From Cylicocyclus nassatus (lineage: Eukaryota; Nematoda; Chromadorea; Rhabditida; Strongylidae), in contig CATQJL010000001.1 of assembly GCA_958299035.1 (NCBI GenBank), positions 15,946,305 to 16,010,304 of the forward strand: a stretch of DNA of 64,000 nucleotides. Reading direction: 5' to 3'. Below the pieces are notes generated by a model. The model worked only from the letters and a program-made list of their open reading frames with translations. It was not told the origin of the DNA and ran no database searches. The position numbers were made by a program, and so were the translations under genes. Within the stretch, counting starts at the first letter, position 1; each line of letters opens with the position of its first letter. Positions 47,796 to 60,408 of the stretch are shown here, one piece after another.

Positions 47796-48439
47796 ATAAC
47801 CTCGAGTCATTTGTAACTTTACATGTGAGATTGCACACTAAGCCCTATTAGCGACGGCATCCATACTAGTAACTTCCCAGTAAAACATTTTCTAACCTAA
47901 CAAAATGTAGAAATGTGTCCTACTGACTAACATATAACCAACTAAAACAAAAGAAATAAGGAAACAAGGAGAAATCACCGGAAATGAACAGGTTCTAGTT
48001 TCGCAGTTCGTCAACTAGCGCGTATAGTGTGCACTACGCATATTAAGTTACAAATGACTCTACGATATATAAATATGAAAGATAAGCGGAGTTTCGTCAA
48101 TATGACTAAACTTGTGAGACAATCTCTACTATACTAAATTCCTTAAAATGAATAGTAATAGTAAAATGAAAGAATTCAGCGAGCCTGCAATTGGCTGGAG
48201 ATGGTTTTCCATTGGAAAATTCTATTCTGTAATGTTGTCAATAAAGAAAATTGAAGCGATAATATTACGTGGTTCCGGAAAGCTCTGTCGGCTCCTTTCA
48301 TCGATCACCAAAACTCATAGAAAACCAATCGATAGATATGCTAGGTACCACTCGATTTTGTTATCCCTTTTGTTATGGCTGTATTTGTTCTAGGATCTAT
48401 GTTGTCTTTGCAATGTGTTCGCCATGGCTTTTCGAGCAT

Positions 48440-48890
48440 CTTAAGGCCTAAAGCATACCTCGCGCGGTTTCAGTCGCTGTGCAATCTGCCACTGCAAGAA
48501 CTCTTTATAGCTCGTCGTAGACGCACTTTGCTTGGGCCAACCTGCTACATCTGATAGAAATCTATGCGCCCATGCATTTCAGAGCCGCGGTTTAGGGTTC
48601 CTTCATACCACGCCGCAGGACGCAGCAGCCTGCCGCAGCACCAACGTCCTGCGGCGTGCGTCGCTGCAGTCGCTGTGAAAATATACGCTCACTACAACAC
48701 AGCTTCGCCGGTTATGGATGTATCGCTATATTTGCCGTACGTTCGTGTTTCTCGAGGGTCTTTCAGTGCTAACGAGCTTATATTTCCACTGCGACTGCAG
48801 CGGCGCACGCCACAGCACGCAGCAGGATGCCACAGCAGTGCCTAAGGCGAAATCGCGAGAGGTATGCTTTAGGCCTAAAGTAACGCCAAA
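48440..48890. mobile_element. GC-rich foldback element
   Basis: Ends 'aaggcctaaagcatacctcg' and 'gaggtatgctttaggcctaa' are inverted. The centre has a smaller hairpin: 'cgccgcaggacg' (48,612) and 'cgtcctgcggcg' (48,645). ORFs across it are palindrome translations. Confidence 0.65.
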
Positions 48891-49775
48891 TCTTTCCCGA
48901 TGTTTTCAAAGAGTGCTGGTAACTGTTATGTATAGCAAACCTTTGACTACGTCGTACCTATTTTGGATTGCATGGGCCATTCACCAAATCCGTTATGATT
49001 ATTTATTTGATAAAAGCTGCGACTTTTTGATTACATTTACTACTTAAAAATGCTGAAAGTTCGAAAAAGTTGTTTTTTAAAGGCAAATCAACTTGATTAT
49101 GTTGCATAAGTAATGGTTGCTGAGAATCGTGTTTTAGTTCGCAGAAACTTCAAAACCTTTTGCGTACTAGCTGCAGTCGCTTATTTCATGACTTTGCCAA
49201 AAATCGAGATCTTAGAAAAATTAATTTTTAGAAAAAAAGAAGAAACAAGTGAAAAACAGCAGATTTGGAGAATCCAAATCTTTGCTGCATAGCACAAAAT
49301 TAACTCTATTTCTGCCATACTTGACCCTTTCCAAAACTTTCGTACAAAATTTTCAAAAGTTAGCCGAACTTTGAATAGATAGCCTACAATCCTTTCGAGA
49401 CAACATAATATTAGCTGTCATTGCTATTCTTTCAGCTCTGATTGAATGCTTGCACTGAGGCATAACAAAAAAAAACACTCGTTTCAAAAGATTTCAGTTT
49501 CGTAACTGTGGACAGAGTTTCTTCTTCATCCTTTACCATGTTCTCAAGCAACATAGAAGTTAAAAGCAACGTACATGTTGGTCAGAATTTTTTTTACGAT
49601 GCTTTCTTTCGATAATCGTGACTTTTTTGATGCATGAGCTAAGCTTGTTCATTGCCAGGTCAGACCAGAAAATGAGCAAAGATCTAAGTATGGAAGATCA
49701 GCCCCGGTTGGTTCCATTTGCGTATCTATGTAAAGGAAACCACAAACGCGCAAAAAGCAAAAAGCAACAAAAAGC

Positions 49776-49834
49776 ATGCACAATGACTATAGAGGACACA
49801 AATGTTGTTTGTGTCCTCTATAGTCATTGTGCAT
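49776..49834. repeat. Perfect 27-bp hairpin with 5-nt loop
   Basis: atgcacaatgactatagagg acacaaa pairs perfectly with tttgtgtcctctatagtcat tgtgcat around tgttg (49,803-49,807). Nine more pairs (aacaaaaag/ctttttgtt) continue after one bulged base, so the stem is about 36 bp. Confidence 0.9.
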
Positions 49835-50366
49835 CTTTTTGTTTCCAACGTGCCAGGATGTGGAGCACAAATCAAAACAACTTCTTTGTTCTGTAGTTTT
49901 TATTTGGACTTGTTTATGCGTGACTACCGCAAGGTTCTATATTAATCACCACTTTCATGTTCGTAAAAAATCTGACCATTTGACTTCTGCAGTATTTCGT
50001 CTGTGTTACCATACCGAACAGAACTGGAATCTTGATTTCACTTATGTGACTGGCAATGTATGCAAAACAATTCTTACAAGACATAAAAAATTTCAAGCGC
50101 AAATACCAAGGAGACCTTGTTTCTTTATTTCGAGGGTAACCGTCGCACAGTCTGCATTGAGTCGACTTGTCTGCTCTGAAATCTTTCATGCGATAGTCCA
50201 TGTGCGCATTTAATCAGTGCAAGATGATGTAATAGAGTTGTCAAAATATGCAGTATGAACATTGCCATCGTTTATTATAGTTGCCTCAATCCGATTGTTA
50301 GCAGCTTATGATAATCTCTGCTTTTTCTAGTATCTATAGCACTTTCTCGCCTACACACAACTCATC

Positions 50367-50603
50367 ATGTTCCTTAACAATCTACTGCTTATCGCTTTCC
50401 TCGTGCTTGCGCTATCCTATACCACAACTGCACAATGGGGTGAGCACCAAAGACTGTTTGCTTTTCAAATGTTGGCATAAGTTCCAGGTTATGGCCAATT
50501 CGGATATGGTCTGTATGGACCACGACAATACTACATGGGTGCCATTCCAAACTATCAACCAATGTGTCCTTGGAGTTCCTTATTCAACAGACCTCGGTAC
50601 TGA
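50367..50603 (+). CDS. Small secreted Gly/Tyr-rich peptide, nlp/caenacin-like, two exons
   Basis: Exons 50,367-50,439 and 50,488-50,603; the 48-bp intron begins GTGAGC and ends TTCCAG. The product is 62 residues. Residues 1-22 are a signal peptide (MFLNNLLLIAFLVLALSY then TTTA). The mature part starts QWGYGQFGYGLYGPRQYYMG and ends with one Cys. A signal peptide followed by QWGYG and short Gly/Tyr repeats is the layout of the nematode nlp-29-type/caenacin peptides, which are secreted from epidermis and linked to antimicrobial defence. This copy has fewer repeats and no dibasic processing site. AATAAA follows 18 bp after the stop. A 'ttttctag' acceptor lies about 40 bp upstream of the ATG. It appears intact. 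Confidence 0.7.
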
Positions 50604-50621
50604 TTCTTTGCAAGTGTTTGT

Positions 50622-50627
50622 AATAAA
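50622..50627 (+). terminator. Poly(A) signal of the secreted peptide gene
   Basis: AATAAA 18 bp after the TGA at 50,601-50,603. Confidence 0.6.
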
Positions 50628-51405
50628 TCATGAACTGCTTCTCTTTAGACATGACAAATATTAGGCTCATTATCATTACCATAATATTTACATAAGTTAT
50701 ATTATAACTGTATGTCCTAATGCTTGTTTGCTACGACAACTGCAGTTTAGGATACTGTGTCTGCACTTCGAATCTATCAATTTTGTAAAAAACTTACCCA
50801 AGCTTACAAGATATTTTTATTGTAAACGACAAAAAAAAACCATTGTAGCGCTGTTATAGAATGAAGTGACCGTCTTTAGAGAACATTTGCTACTGAGTCA
50901 AAACTTGCATCAAATTCCTTTTCTACTATCTTGTCCATCAAGTAGCAGAGAAACTCACGTTGTTTCACCAACACTACACGATTGCAAAGTGAGTAATATG
51001 TCCTCATCGCCATCCAGCTGTACGAGCTTGGATAAACTGAGTAAGTATAGATTCTGGTATTTTCCGTTATGCAAAACTATTTCTTGAAGAGTTTTGTTGT
51101 AAAAGTTTAGTAAATTTTGTATGTACTCTGATACCAATTCAACTACATATATTTTTACTCTAATGTACGTGCCTTTTAACCATCATTTAACATCAACACC
51201 CCCTATTCCTCTTAATCTATATTTTTAAAGTTTAACTACTCAATGCGGAGGTTTCATGGCTCACATATGCGTTGACACGATACAGCATTGAGCCTTGAAG
51301 AGATATTTTAATTGCTGTCCATCAAACTTTAGAAGAATTATTCTCATTTGCTTTTGCGGACCATTAATAGCAAAAAAATATTCTGTCGGAGTCTATAATC
51401 ATATA

Positions 51406-52259
51406 TTAGGTTGGCACGAAAGTTCTTGCGTAATTCAAGCAAAATTCAATAACTTTTCAAAGACTAAACCTAAATTCATAATCTTGTATGCTAAAAATAC
51501 TAGAAGTCCCACGCTCCATGATGGAAGTTCAAGCACAACAATCCATGAGCTATCCATCGAGAAGGAAGCTCTCAAATAAGGGGCTTCAAATTTTGCGATT
51601 TTGAGTTTGGTGGCAGAAAATCGCAGAGGGCCGCTAGCTAGCCGAAAAAAATCTGTAGAATTTACTCACACAGCAAAAGTCCATACGTTATTTCAGCAGG
51701 CTTTGATCTCGCCTGGATATGCGAAAACAAAAAATTTGTGAAATTTTTCATTTCAGAAAACAAATCCCCTTATCGCACTAATTTTTCCACAGAAACACAG
51801 TTTGCAACCAGAAATTAGACATAGTTCCTGTTTAGAGCCTTGCGACGTTTTCTCGATTGTAAAAAAGTGTTTTGGCCGGAAAACTGCGGACATGAGAGGA
51901 CTTTTTCCGCAAAATGACATATTTCACGAATTTTTTGTTCTTGCTTCAACGTCCAAGATCAAAGCCTTACAAAGTAGCATATGGATTTTTGTTGTGTAAA
52001 TAAGTTCTACAGATTTTTTTCGGCTAGCTAGTGGCACTCTGCGATTTTCTGGCACCAAACTCAAAATCGCAAAATTTGAAGCCCCATATTCGAGAGCTTC
52101 GTTCTTGATGTCCAGCTCACGGAATCTTATACTTAAACATTCATCATGAAGCGTAAGGCTTCTAATATTTTTAGCATACAAGATGGTGAATTTAGATTTA
52201 GTCTTTGAAAAGTTATTGAATTTTGTTTGAATTACGCAAGAACTTTCGTGCCAACCTAA
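51406..52259. mobile_element. Mariner-type palindromic element, about 854 bp
   Basis: ttaggttggcacgaaagttc at the left and gaactttcgtgccaacctaa at the right, each flanked by TA. Inverted similarity extends inward about 250-300 bp (catgagctatccatcgag region versus gatgtccagctcacgg; ttttttcggctagctag on both sides). No transposase. Confidence 0.85.
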
Positions 52260-52271
52260 TATTAAATCTGT

Positions 52272-53275
52272 TCAATTGGTTTTTCCGTTTTTTTATCCTG
52301 TCATAAAAACAAGTGGAATTAAAATAGACAAATGCTTCAAAACTAACCGACGCAGTTTCCCTTCCTCTTTCCATCATTCATGTTTTGGGACCATTCGCTT
52401 TGGTGGTTTCTGAGATTTGAGAAATTTTTAACCCATAGTTTTTACCATGCCCAAATTTGACAATTTTTCAAATTCTTCATTTTGAACTTTTAGAGGAACT
52501 TTGATAGCAATTGGATAGCGTAAACAAAGTGCAGTGCAATCCAATTTTCTCGCATCTCCACTTAGTCCTTATTGTTAGCATCTTCTACGATAACTTTTTC
52601 AAAAGTCTTCATTTTGCCAAATGGCAAAATACACAAATGCTCCAAACACTAACAAATCGCTGGAATTTGATACTTTTATATATCGATTATGATAATACAC
52701 AAGCTTTAAACGCATCAGACCGTTTGCAGCTTTGAAATATCAAATCTCGCATTCTACGAGTTCAGCATGAGGCGGGTTCAAAATTGTATACTATGATTCT
52801 TTTATCGCCAAATACTCCGCGAATTAAGAAAAAAATGCCTTTCAGAAAGGCAGGGAAGGACGCATCGGATCACCTTGTTGTGCTCATTTTGATGTTTGTG
52901 AGTTTTGAAGTGACTAAAAGTGGAATTTGAAAGCTCAGAGATAGAATTTTAAGAATTTTGGAAAGCCAGCTGTAGGTGTCAAAAAATATCACTGCATTGC
53001 ACTTTGTTTACCCTATCTAAATGCTATCGAAGCTTCTCCAAAAGTTCAAAATGAAGATTTTGAAAAATTGCCAAATTTGGGCATAGTAAAAGTGTGGGTT
53101 CGAAATTTCGGCAATTATCTCACAAAAACCATTAAAGCGAATGGTCTCAAAACATAACTGTTTGAAAGAGGAAGAAAAACAGCGTTGGGTAGTGCTTGAA
53201 GCATTTGTCGACCTTGATTGCACTTGTTTTTATGACAGTCAAAAAACGGAAAGAACTTTTGAACCGACATTTTTT
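52272..53275. mobile_element. Second palindromic element, adjacent
   Basis: tcataaaaacaagtggaatt, gaccattcgctttggtggtt and cccaaatttgacaatttttc at the left pair with diverged reverse complements at 53,050-53,260. The right end gaacttttgaaccgac resembles mariner termini. Arms are about 270 bp and nothing codes. Confidence 0.65.
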
Positions 53276-53279
53276 CCGC

Positions 53280-54760
53280 CAACATAGCTCCTGAAAGCTC
53301 TTCATTTTCAAGTAAATTAAAATGTTTTTGATAAAAAAATGATACTAAAATCTACTGTACATAACTAAATAAAACTAGGGAATCATGACAGTATCTGCTC
53401 GGAACGAAGTTTTCGCTTATTACGTTTTTCCAACTTTCGTATTCCTAACGAATTTCAACGACTTTCGAATCTTCAAGTGTAACTTTCTATAAGCTAGCTG
53501 CCGATAAGAAAGCTTCCACAACAGTGATCCTGCTTGGAAATGCAAAAACAAGAAGTTCGTGAATGCCATTTGCTTTACTGATCCGCTTTTCAGCTCAATC
53601 GCTGTTATGTTTGTTCGCAATCACTTTATCCCAAAAAATCGTAACACTGTTCACTTGGACACTAAGTTTTCCTTGCTTCGAACTGCTTCTGTGAAAAAGC
53701 TGCAGCGACAAGGCAATTCTTTTGCAAAATGACACTTTACGAATTTGTTTTGCATTTTCTTGCGGGTTCAAAAGTTTGCCGTAGTAAGCTGAGCTACTGC
53801 TAGGCTAGCCAACATCTCTTTGCTTTGCGGCTCAAAATTAACACGCAAAATTGAAAATGCCATTTTCAAAAAAATTGATCGAATTGTCGGCAGTCAGATT
53901 CGGTGCATTGATTTACGAGCTCGCGCATGCTTAGTGGTTGGAAAGTAAAAAAAGATGCAGTATCCATTTAAAATATATTTAAACAAAAAACTAAAGTTGC
54001 TGCTTTATCATTATAAGCACGAATATTTGAAGAATTAGACGTATTTGAGGAATTGCAACTTGACTGCAAGACCTTGTCAATGCACTGGCCACGAGCAGGT
54101 ACATGATGTTTTTTGAACAAGTTTCAGTTCTAATTATTGTTGGTACAGTACCCTTTCGGCGGCTAACCACCGTCGTCAAGTATTTTAGGCTAGCGAATGA
54201 TAGCTTTCTTAGGCAAAGCCTTGGATAAGACCTAGTTGAGCCCATAGCAATTCCTGGCACAGATGTGTCTCGATCAAAATTTCAAGCTGACAAATTACAT
54301 TCCCGACCAATGAATTTACAATGTATGCTGAGTCAGCTTCAACCTTAACAGTTTACTTTGCAAAATTTTCTTTTTGTTTAATATTGCAAGATTTTCTTTT
54401 TGTTTAATAATTTCTTTTAGGGGGAAATTAAGAAGTTAGAGTTTTATACTACGCATTAATTTAAGGCAGTTGTGTCATTAAACATGATATTACATCGCTG
54501 ATAAATACAACTATTCTAATTGGATACTTGCATATCAAGATCAGACGGCTAGATGAGAAAAGAAGTAGGGAGATTTGATGGAAAAAAATTTTCGCTTCTT
54601 GAAAAAGGGGTTGAAATTTCTACGGCATTTACAGTACGGCTTCAAAACATATGCAACGACGACATTAAAGCAAGGACTGACAGAATTTTAACAGCATTCA
54701 TTTTTTCTCACAATTCAATTGTATTATAGATGCATCCTTAAAGATATAAGTAGAACTATC
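53280..54760. other. No supported gene
   Basis: Short frames only. 54,362-54,415 has a 27-bp tandem duplication around attttctttttgtttaata. Confidence 0.5.
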
Positions 54761-54762
54761 TG

Positions 54763-55139
54763 ATGTCAGGCGAGAAAGCACCAACAACGGCCTCTAGTAA
54801 ACCTCCGCCCATTTCTCGTCGCTTGAGGAAGGCTCAAGTTAACCTTGTGACCACAGATCAGCATCAGTTATGCCATCGATCTATATGCGCAGCGCTCTGT
54901 AGGATGCGCGTCTTAGAAAAACGCCTCACCATTTTACAGGTTTGATCAAATGGACAAAACTGTTGCAAGTCAACTGGCACGGCCGTGGTTTGAGACTCGC
55001 CAACCGCAGCTTTCAACACATCGCTCGGCTATCCCTTATCAACCAATATGCAAATATTGATAGCGATCGATACGAAAGCTTTTGCCATGCAAGCGCGGAA
55101 GTAAAACAGAAGGAACAAAGTTATAATAGTTTAGCATAA
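54763..55139 (+). CDS. Possible two-exon small gene
   Basis: Exon 1 from ATG 54,763 reads MSGEKAPTTASSKPPPISRR then QVNLVTTDQHQLCHRSIC. A 41-bp GT...AG interval (gtaggatgcg...ccattttacag) could be an intron joining in phase to a frame that ends at 55,139 (ANIDSDRYESFCHASAEVKQ). An overlapping frame (MDKTVASQLARPWFETRQPQ, stop near 55,070) is equally plausible. Composition is coding-like; no homologue recognised. Confidence 0.3.
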
Positions 55140-55173
55140 ATAATAATACGAAATGCAATTACTTGAGATTATA

Positions 55174-55852
55174 CAGGGTGTCCCAAAAAGATGTGCACAC
55201 TGTTTGATTTTGAATAACTCTCTTATTATAAGGTCCTTCGAGAAGCGGTAAGCGCCATTTTGTAGAGCTGGCTTCAACTTAGATTTACAGTATAGAGCGA
55301 ATCACCGACCGCTCTTCGTTACTGTAGGAATACGGTAGAAACTTGGAACATATGGTGTCAATGTGGAAAAAGCTGCCGTTTTAAAAATTTTCAAAAAGAT
55401 GTGAAAACTTGTGTAATAGGGTTTTTAGGGACGCTGAGTTCAATACTCAACTATTCTCAAGGCTGCGAAGCTCTCCAAACGGTGTAACCGCATTTTTTAG
55501 GAACATTGAAAAAATGGCCGCTACTGCTTACCTCGCATAACTCTTCAGTAAAACATCATAACGGGTTGGGAACTTTACAGTTAGAATCAGCAACTCTAAT
55601 TGGTGTAGTGTAAAAGTTTTCAGGCTGTTTTGTTTCCTTTCTGCGGGAAAATATGGCCTTTCATGGCCAAATCCTTCTTTCAAGTTTCTACCGTAATCCT
55701 ACAGTAACGAAGAGCGGTCGGTGATTCGCTCCATACTGCAAATCTAAGTTGAAGCCAGCCCTACAAAATGGCGCTTACCTCTTCTCGAAAGATCTCATAA
55801 TAGGAGAGTTATTCAAAATCAAACAGTGTGCACATCTTTTTGGGACACCCTG
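55174..55852. mobile_element. ACAGGGTGTCC-family element, second complete copy
   Basis: cagggtgtcccaaaaagatg at the left, catctttttgggacaccctg at the right, TA on both sides, 679 bp, imperfect palindrome throughout. Same blocks as 45,309-45,989 in both arms. Confidence 0.85.
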
Positions 55853-55859
55853 TATAGAA

Positions 55860-57330
55860 AATATAACACTGATTGCAGTTAAATATTTTCTGCAAGAAAG
55901 GTAAATAAAAAATCGTTTCAGGTTGATGTAAAAATGCGCATTTTTCTAGCCTTTGCTCCAGGACAACTTCTTGCCATCAAACTTCCTTATTGAAAAAAAA
56001 GCCTACAGGTTGTCGAAAAGGCTTCATCATGCTCTATCCAATGGTGCTTAAAGCGGGCTTCCAGCCTCATCTATTAAAGAGTTATGGGGCTCCGCATAAC
56101 TTTTTGACCAAAATTGAAACGCAATTCAAGGCATTCCTGTGGAAATTCAGCTACTGTAAAAATGTACTGGAAATTGTCTACATTATGCACTTTTCACTAT
56201 TTTCATAGAAGTTTAGAGCTGAGCTTTCGGCGCCTCAACATGGGTAATCGTTCTGCTCATTCTGTGGCCCATAAATTTTCTTTAACGTAGGCAATCGCCA
56301 AAACTTTGCATAAGCGTCAGTGTAGATTTCATGTTGACAGTTTTTGCAAAAATGTTTGACCGTTCAATAAGCACAAAATCAAAAACTTCTTGATTTGGGA
56401 TTTTGAGGCCTTCGAAACAATGTTGAAAAAAGTCTTTCTTTTCTTTTAGTCTTTTTTGTCTGAGCCCTTCTCACCTTTTTTGTACTACTGGCTTGCGGCT
56501 ACAAGATAGGCTGCATATCATTCATACTGACAAGTTTCGAAGGGAGTTATGATCAGTTGAAAACGAGGTTTTAGGATGTGCGATGGATGTGCGCCGTATT
56601 GCGAATGTTTGGTGCCTCTGACGGCTTTCATCGCATTCAAAAGCAAATTTTTTAGAAAGTCAAAGCACGTCAAAGTGAGAATTTGCGAAACGCGCATTAT
56701 TTTTGCACCAACCCAATATTTCTTCCATTTTTGTGTTATTAGCTGTTCACAAATTCTCTCCATTCGTTGGCACCTGAAAGTTTGTAGCTTTCCGCGTTAC
56801 ATTCCGTATTATTATGTTACCTTACATGTCTCATGAGCAACAAAAATGGTACCAGGTAATGGATTGGCTGTCTCCTCAGATAGCCGCGAAGTTTGATCTT
56901 GATTGTCCCTTTTAACCCCAAACTGGTTTGCTTTTGATGTATATTCGCATAGGGATATGTTGAGTTTTATCCATATTTCAAAGCGGTAATAGTAGATACA
57001 GTTCACAGAGTGCATGGAAATGCAGTACGCAGAGTATGAAAGAACAGTATTAAGCACAGAGAAAGTTTTTCAAGTTGTTAGCTGTTTGTAGTAGATATCA
57101 AATGCTGCCGTTTATACGAAGACTCCATTGTTTGACTTTATTCCTTGATATGCTTCAGCTTAAATGAATGGAGACTGCTATAATATCCCAAATGGCATAT
57201 TGAAGTAAGAATTTAAAAGTATAACAAGAAGTTAAAGTACTGAATTTTGTTCTACAATGCTGCCTGATACACATAGGCTGTTCTTAAAGGCAGTGTCCAG
57301 GCAAATCTGAGCGCATGCGTTTTTCATGTG
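55860..57330. other. No supported gene
   Basis: Short frames. A mariner-like terminus ttatttttgcaccaacccaa lies at about 56,700-56,720 without a clear partner. Confidence 0.5.
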
Positions 57331-57693
57331 GAAACGATGAGGGGGTCCTAGCTAAAACATTGCCCGAATGGCAGCGCAAAAGAACCATTCACAGCCGAGA
57401 AATCCGTTCCCAAATCTCTTGCGCCTGCGCCGTGATCGTAACCCGAAAATGACTTCGCTCACTTTAATATTACGCTCGCGCTGGAGCCCAAACTAAGTCA
57501 GTCATGAGTTACGGTCACGGCGCAGGAGCGGAGTGTTTGAGGGTCTTCTAAGCCGAGGATGCATCAGTTGCCCTGCCTTTTGGACAGTGACTTACTTAAG
57601 ACCCCGTCATCAGTTTCAAGATAAGAAACCTCTACGTCCAAATTTGCCTAGATACTGTCTTTGAAGTCTCACTAAACTAATTGACAAGAGTTA

Positions 57694-57855
57694 CCCTAAA
57701 ATCCGTACAATAAGTCCGGACTTATCTGCAGGACTCTTGGCGGCGCGAGGGCGACTTTCGTTGTCAAGAAAGCGGACTTAATTGCTAGGTCTGCTGCGGA
57801 CTTATCTGATAGGTGGACTTATCTGATAGGCGGACTTATTGTACGGATTTTAGGG
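57694..57855. mobile_element. 162-bp TA-inserting miniature element
   Basis: ccctaaaatccgtacaataa at the left, ttattgtacggattttaggg at the right, flanked by TA (57,692-57,693 and 57,856-57,857). The second unit of the tandem duplication has gagttacatc at the equivalent place with no insert. Confidence 0.9.
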
Positions 57856-59360
57856 TACAGCTTTACAGCTGCGATTCTATTGTTGGATGGTTTGGGCACA
57901 ATTTTCCTCAAGAATGTCCCGTAACATGCCCTGAATGTGACATTCAAAGCACAAACAGCAACCAATCTTTCCAGAAGAGTCCAAACTTAGAGGGTAAGCT
58001 TAAAAAACAAAATCAGGTGACGATAGAGGACTCTCACTCCCAATACAGAGAAATCTCAATAGATGCGAATGCTCGTTGATACGTTAGACTGGGTATTTTT
58101 GAAGGAAAAGTATTACACTGAAAGTATTACACTTGTCCAGCTTATCTCTTCTGCGTTCTGCTGACCAGATCCTTAGGCATTGAGAAACTCCGATCAATAT
58201 TTCGAAGAGACTCTTAGGCACACTGATATGACATATAACAGCTTCTTGCGAAATTCGAGAATTCTGCGAATTCTTGTAATTTTACCAGACTTGCCAGACT
58301 GCAAGATTTTTTGCCATATTTCTTTCTGTACCTTGAATTGTAAGCTAACGCCGTACAACCGCATGTTACACCTTTATAATACACAATCGGAGTTGTATGG
58401 CAATCCTACGCCTTCGGGGAACCATATGGCTGCAAATGTGGCATGGTTTCTGCGTTCACAAAAAACGATGAGGGGGTCCTAGCTAAAACATTGCCCGAAT
58501 GGCAGCGCAAAAGAACCATTCACAGCCAAGAAATCCGTTCCCAAATCTCTTGCGCCTGCGCCTGTGACCGTAACCCGAAAATGACTTCGCTCACATTAAT
58601 ATTACGCTCGCGCTGGAGCCCAAACTAGGCCACTCGTGAGTTGCGGTCACGGCGCAGAAGCGGAGTGTTTGAGGACGGTTTTTAAGCCGCAGCCGAGGAT
58701 GCATCAGTTGTTGTGCAGTGACTTACTTAGGACCCCGTCATCAAATTCAATGCAAGAAACCTCTACTCCCAGATTTGCCTGAACACTGCCCTTGAAGTCT
58801 CACTAAACTAGACAAGAGTTACATCTTATCAGCTGTGATTCTACTATTGAGTGGCTTGAACACAGTACCCGTTTCTTTTAAAATGTCCCGCAACATGCCT
58901 TGGATGTGATAATTAGCGCACAAACTGGAACCAGTCTTTTCATACTGGCAAAAGAAGTCCAAACTTAGAGAAAAGCTTAAAAAGACAAGAACAGTTGACG
59001 ATAAAGGACTTTTAAGATTTTTACGCCCAAACCAGAAAAATTTCAACGGATGCGTCCGCTTGTTGATACAAAGATTGGATTATTCAAAGGAAAAGTATTT
59101 CACTGAGAGCTTGTGCATCTCACATTTTTTGTCTGCTGACCACATCTTTAACCATTGGGAAACTTCTGTCAATACTTCTATGAAGCTCTTAGGCACATTG
59201 ACTGACATATAACAGCTTCTCGCGAAATTCAGAGCGATTCAAATTGTCATAAAAGACACATGCGTACTTTTATTAAACCTCCTCTGATAAATCTTGTAAT
59301 ATCATTAGTGCTCGACTTGTCAGACTGCAGCCTGCCATATCCCCTTCTGTATCGCGTCTA

Positions 59361-59560
59361 CCCTATTTTCAGGTGTATAAGCCGCACCCTTTCTGCTCTA
59401 AACGCGAGCAGACTCAGGCGTGCCGCCGCGCATTTGTCTCGGGAATCGGTCGCCTTATCGCATACTGCTCTCACTCAACTCGCTCCATAATGACAGTCAG
59501 TCTTTTGGCGTGTTCGCCTTTAGAGCGAAAAGGGTGCGGCTTATATACCTGAAAATAGGT
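59361..59560. mobile_element. 200-bp TA-inserting miniature element
   Basis: ccctattttcaggtgtataa and ttatatacctgaaaataggt ends, flanked by TA. The TIRs extend through gccgcacccttt/aaagggtgcggc and gctctaaa/tttagagc. The first tandem unit lacks it near 58,330. Confidence 0.9.
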
Positions 59561-60408
59561 TAATTGTGAGCCAAAGCCGTATAACCGCATACTACAGCTT
59601 TAAATGTACAATTGGAGTTGTATAGCATATTTTACGCTTTCGGGGAACCATATAACTGAAATGTGACACGGTTTCTGCATTTATAAGAATGGGTCTTTCG
59701 GAAATATTACTGGACATTTTGTCAAAGAAGCAGAACAATATGGGAAACAATTTCGAATGACTGTTCTAATGTGGTGCTCATAAAACTTACTGCATTATGA
59801 ACATTCATTTTCGGACAATCATTCCATGAAAAGTACAAAGACTACGTCGCTCTTCTATAGTAGAGGGACAAGAAACTCTTTGTGATGACGCAGCAGTTAC
59901 TATTTATTGAAAACAGAGTCTAAGAAAAATATTTGAAAAAGTCAATTTGTCATGGCAATAATGCTGACTAAGCTTCCTACCTACACAATCTTGAACTCAT
60001 TTGAGTTTTGACATATAATTTGCCATTTCGCTGAAGTCCTCGCGTTGAAAATAAAGTAATTTGTAAGACTTGTTGCTCTGAAGATATGATCATGTTCCCT
60101 TGCGTTGATTATATGACGATATTTCAAGTTCAATAACTTGTAAGTTACTGGAAACAATCGATGTATCTCACAGCTGCAATTGAGTGATTGATTGTAGTTT
60201 GTGTCAACATTTGGAAATCTGTTTAAAAAGAAGTGTGAACTTCTGTCAACACATTGTGATCAATCGTTGAGCACAATCATGTGAATATTGTTCTGCAAAA
60301 AATCAGAAATCAATCTGCACAAGTACCGCACTGTTTCTCGTTCTATTAGGTATTAGGTCGTGTAACAAGTATTTTAGTTTCTTGAGATATCAGAGCTGCG
60401 ATGCAGGC

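Larger units (their letters stand above)
57332..59700 (+). repeat. Diverged tandem duplication, 1.1-1.2 kb unit
   Basis: The aaacgatgagggggtcctag block at 57,332 recurs at 58,462. Matching pairs continue: gtaacccgaaaatgacttcg, ggtcacggcgcaggagcgga, gtcccgtaacatgcc/gtcccgcaacatgcc, gccgtacaaccgca/gccgtataaccgca, and ttcggggaaccatat. Neither unit has a convincing gene. Each copy carries a different miniature-element insertion. Confidence 0.8.
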
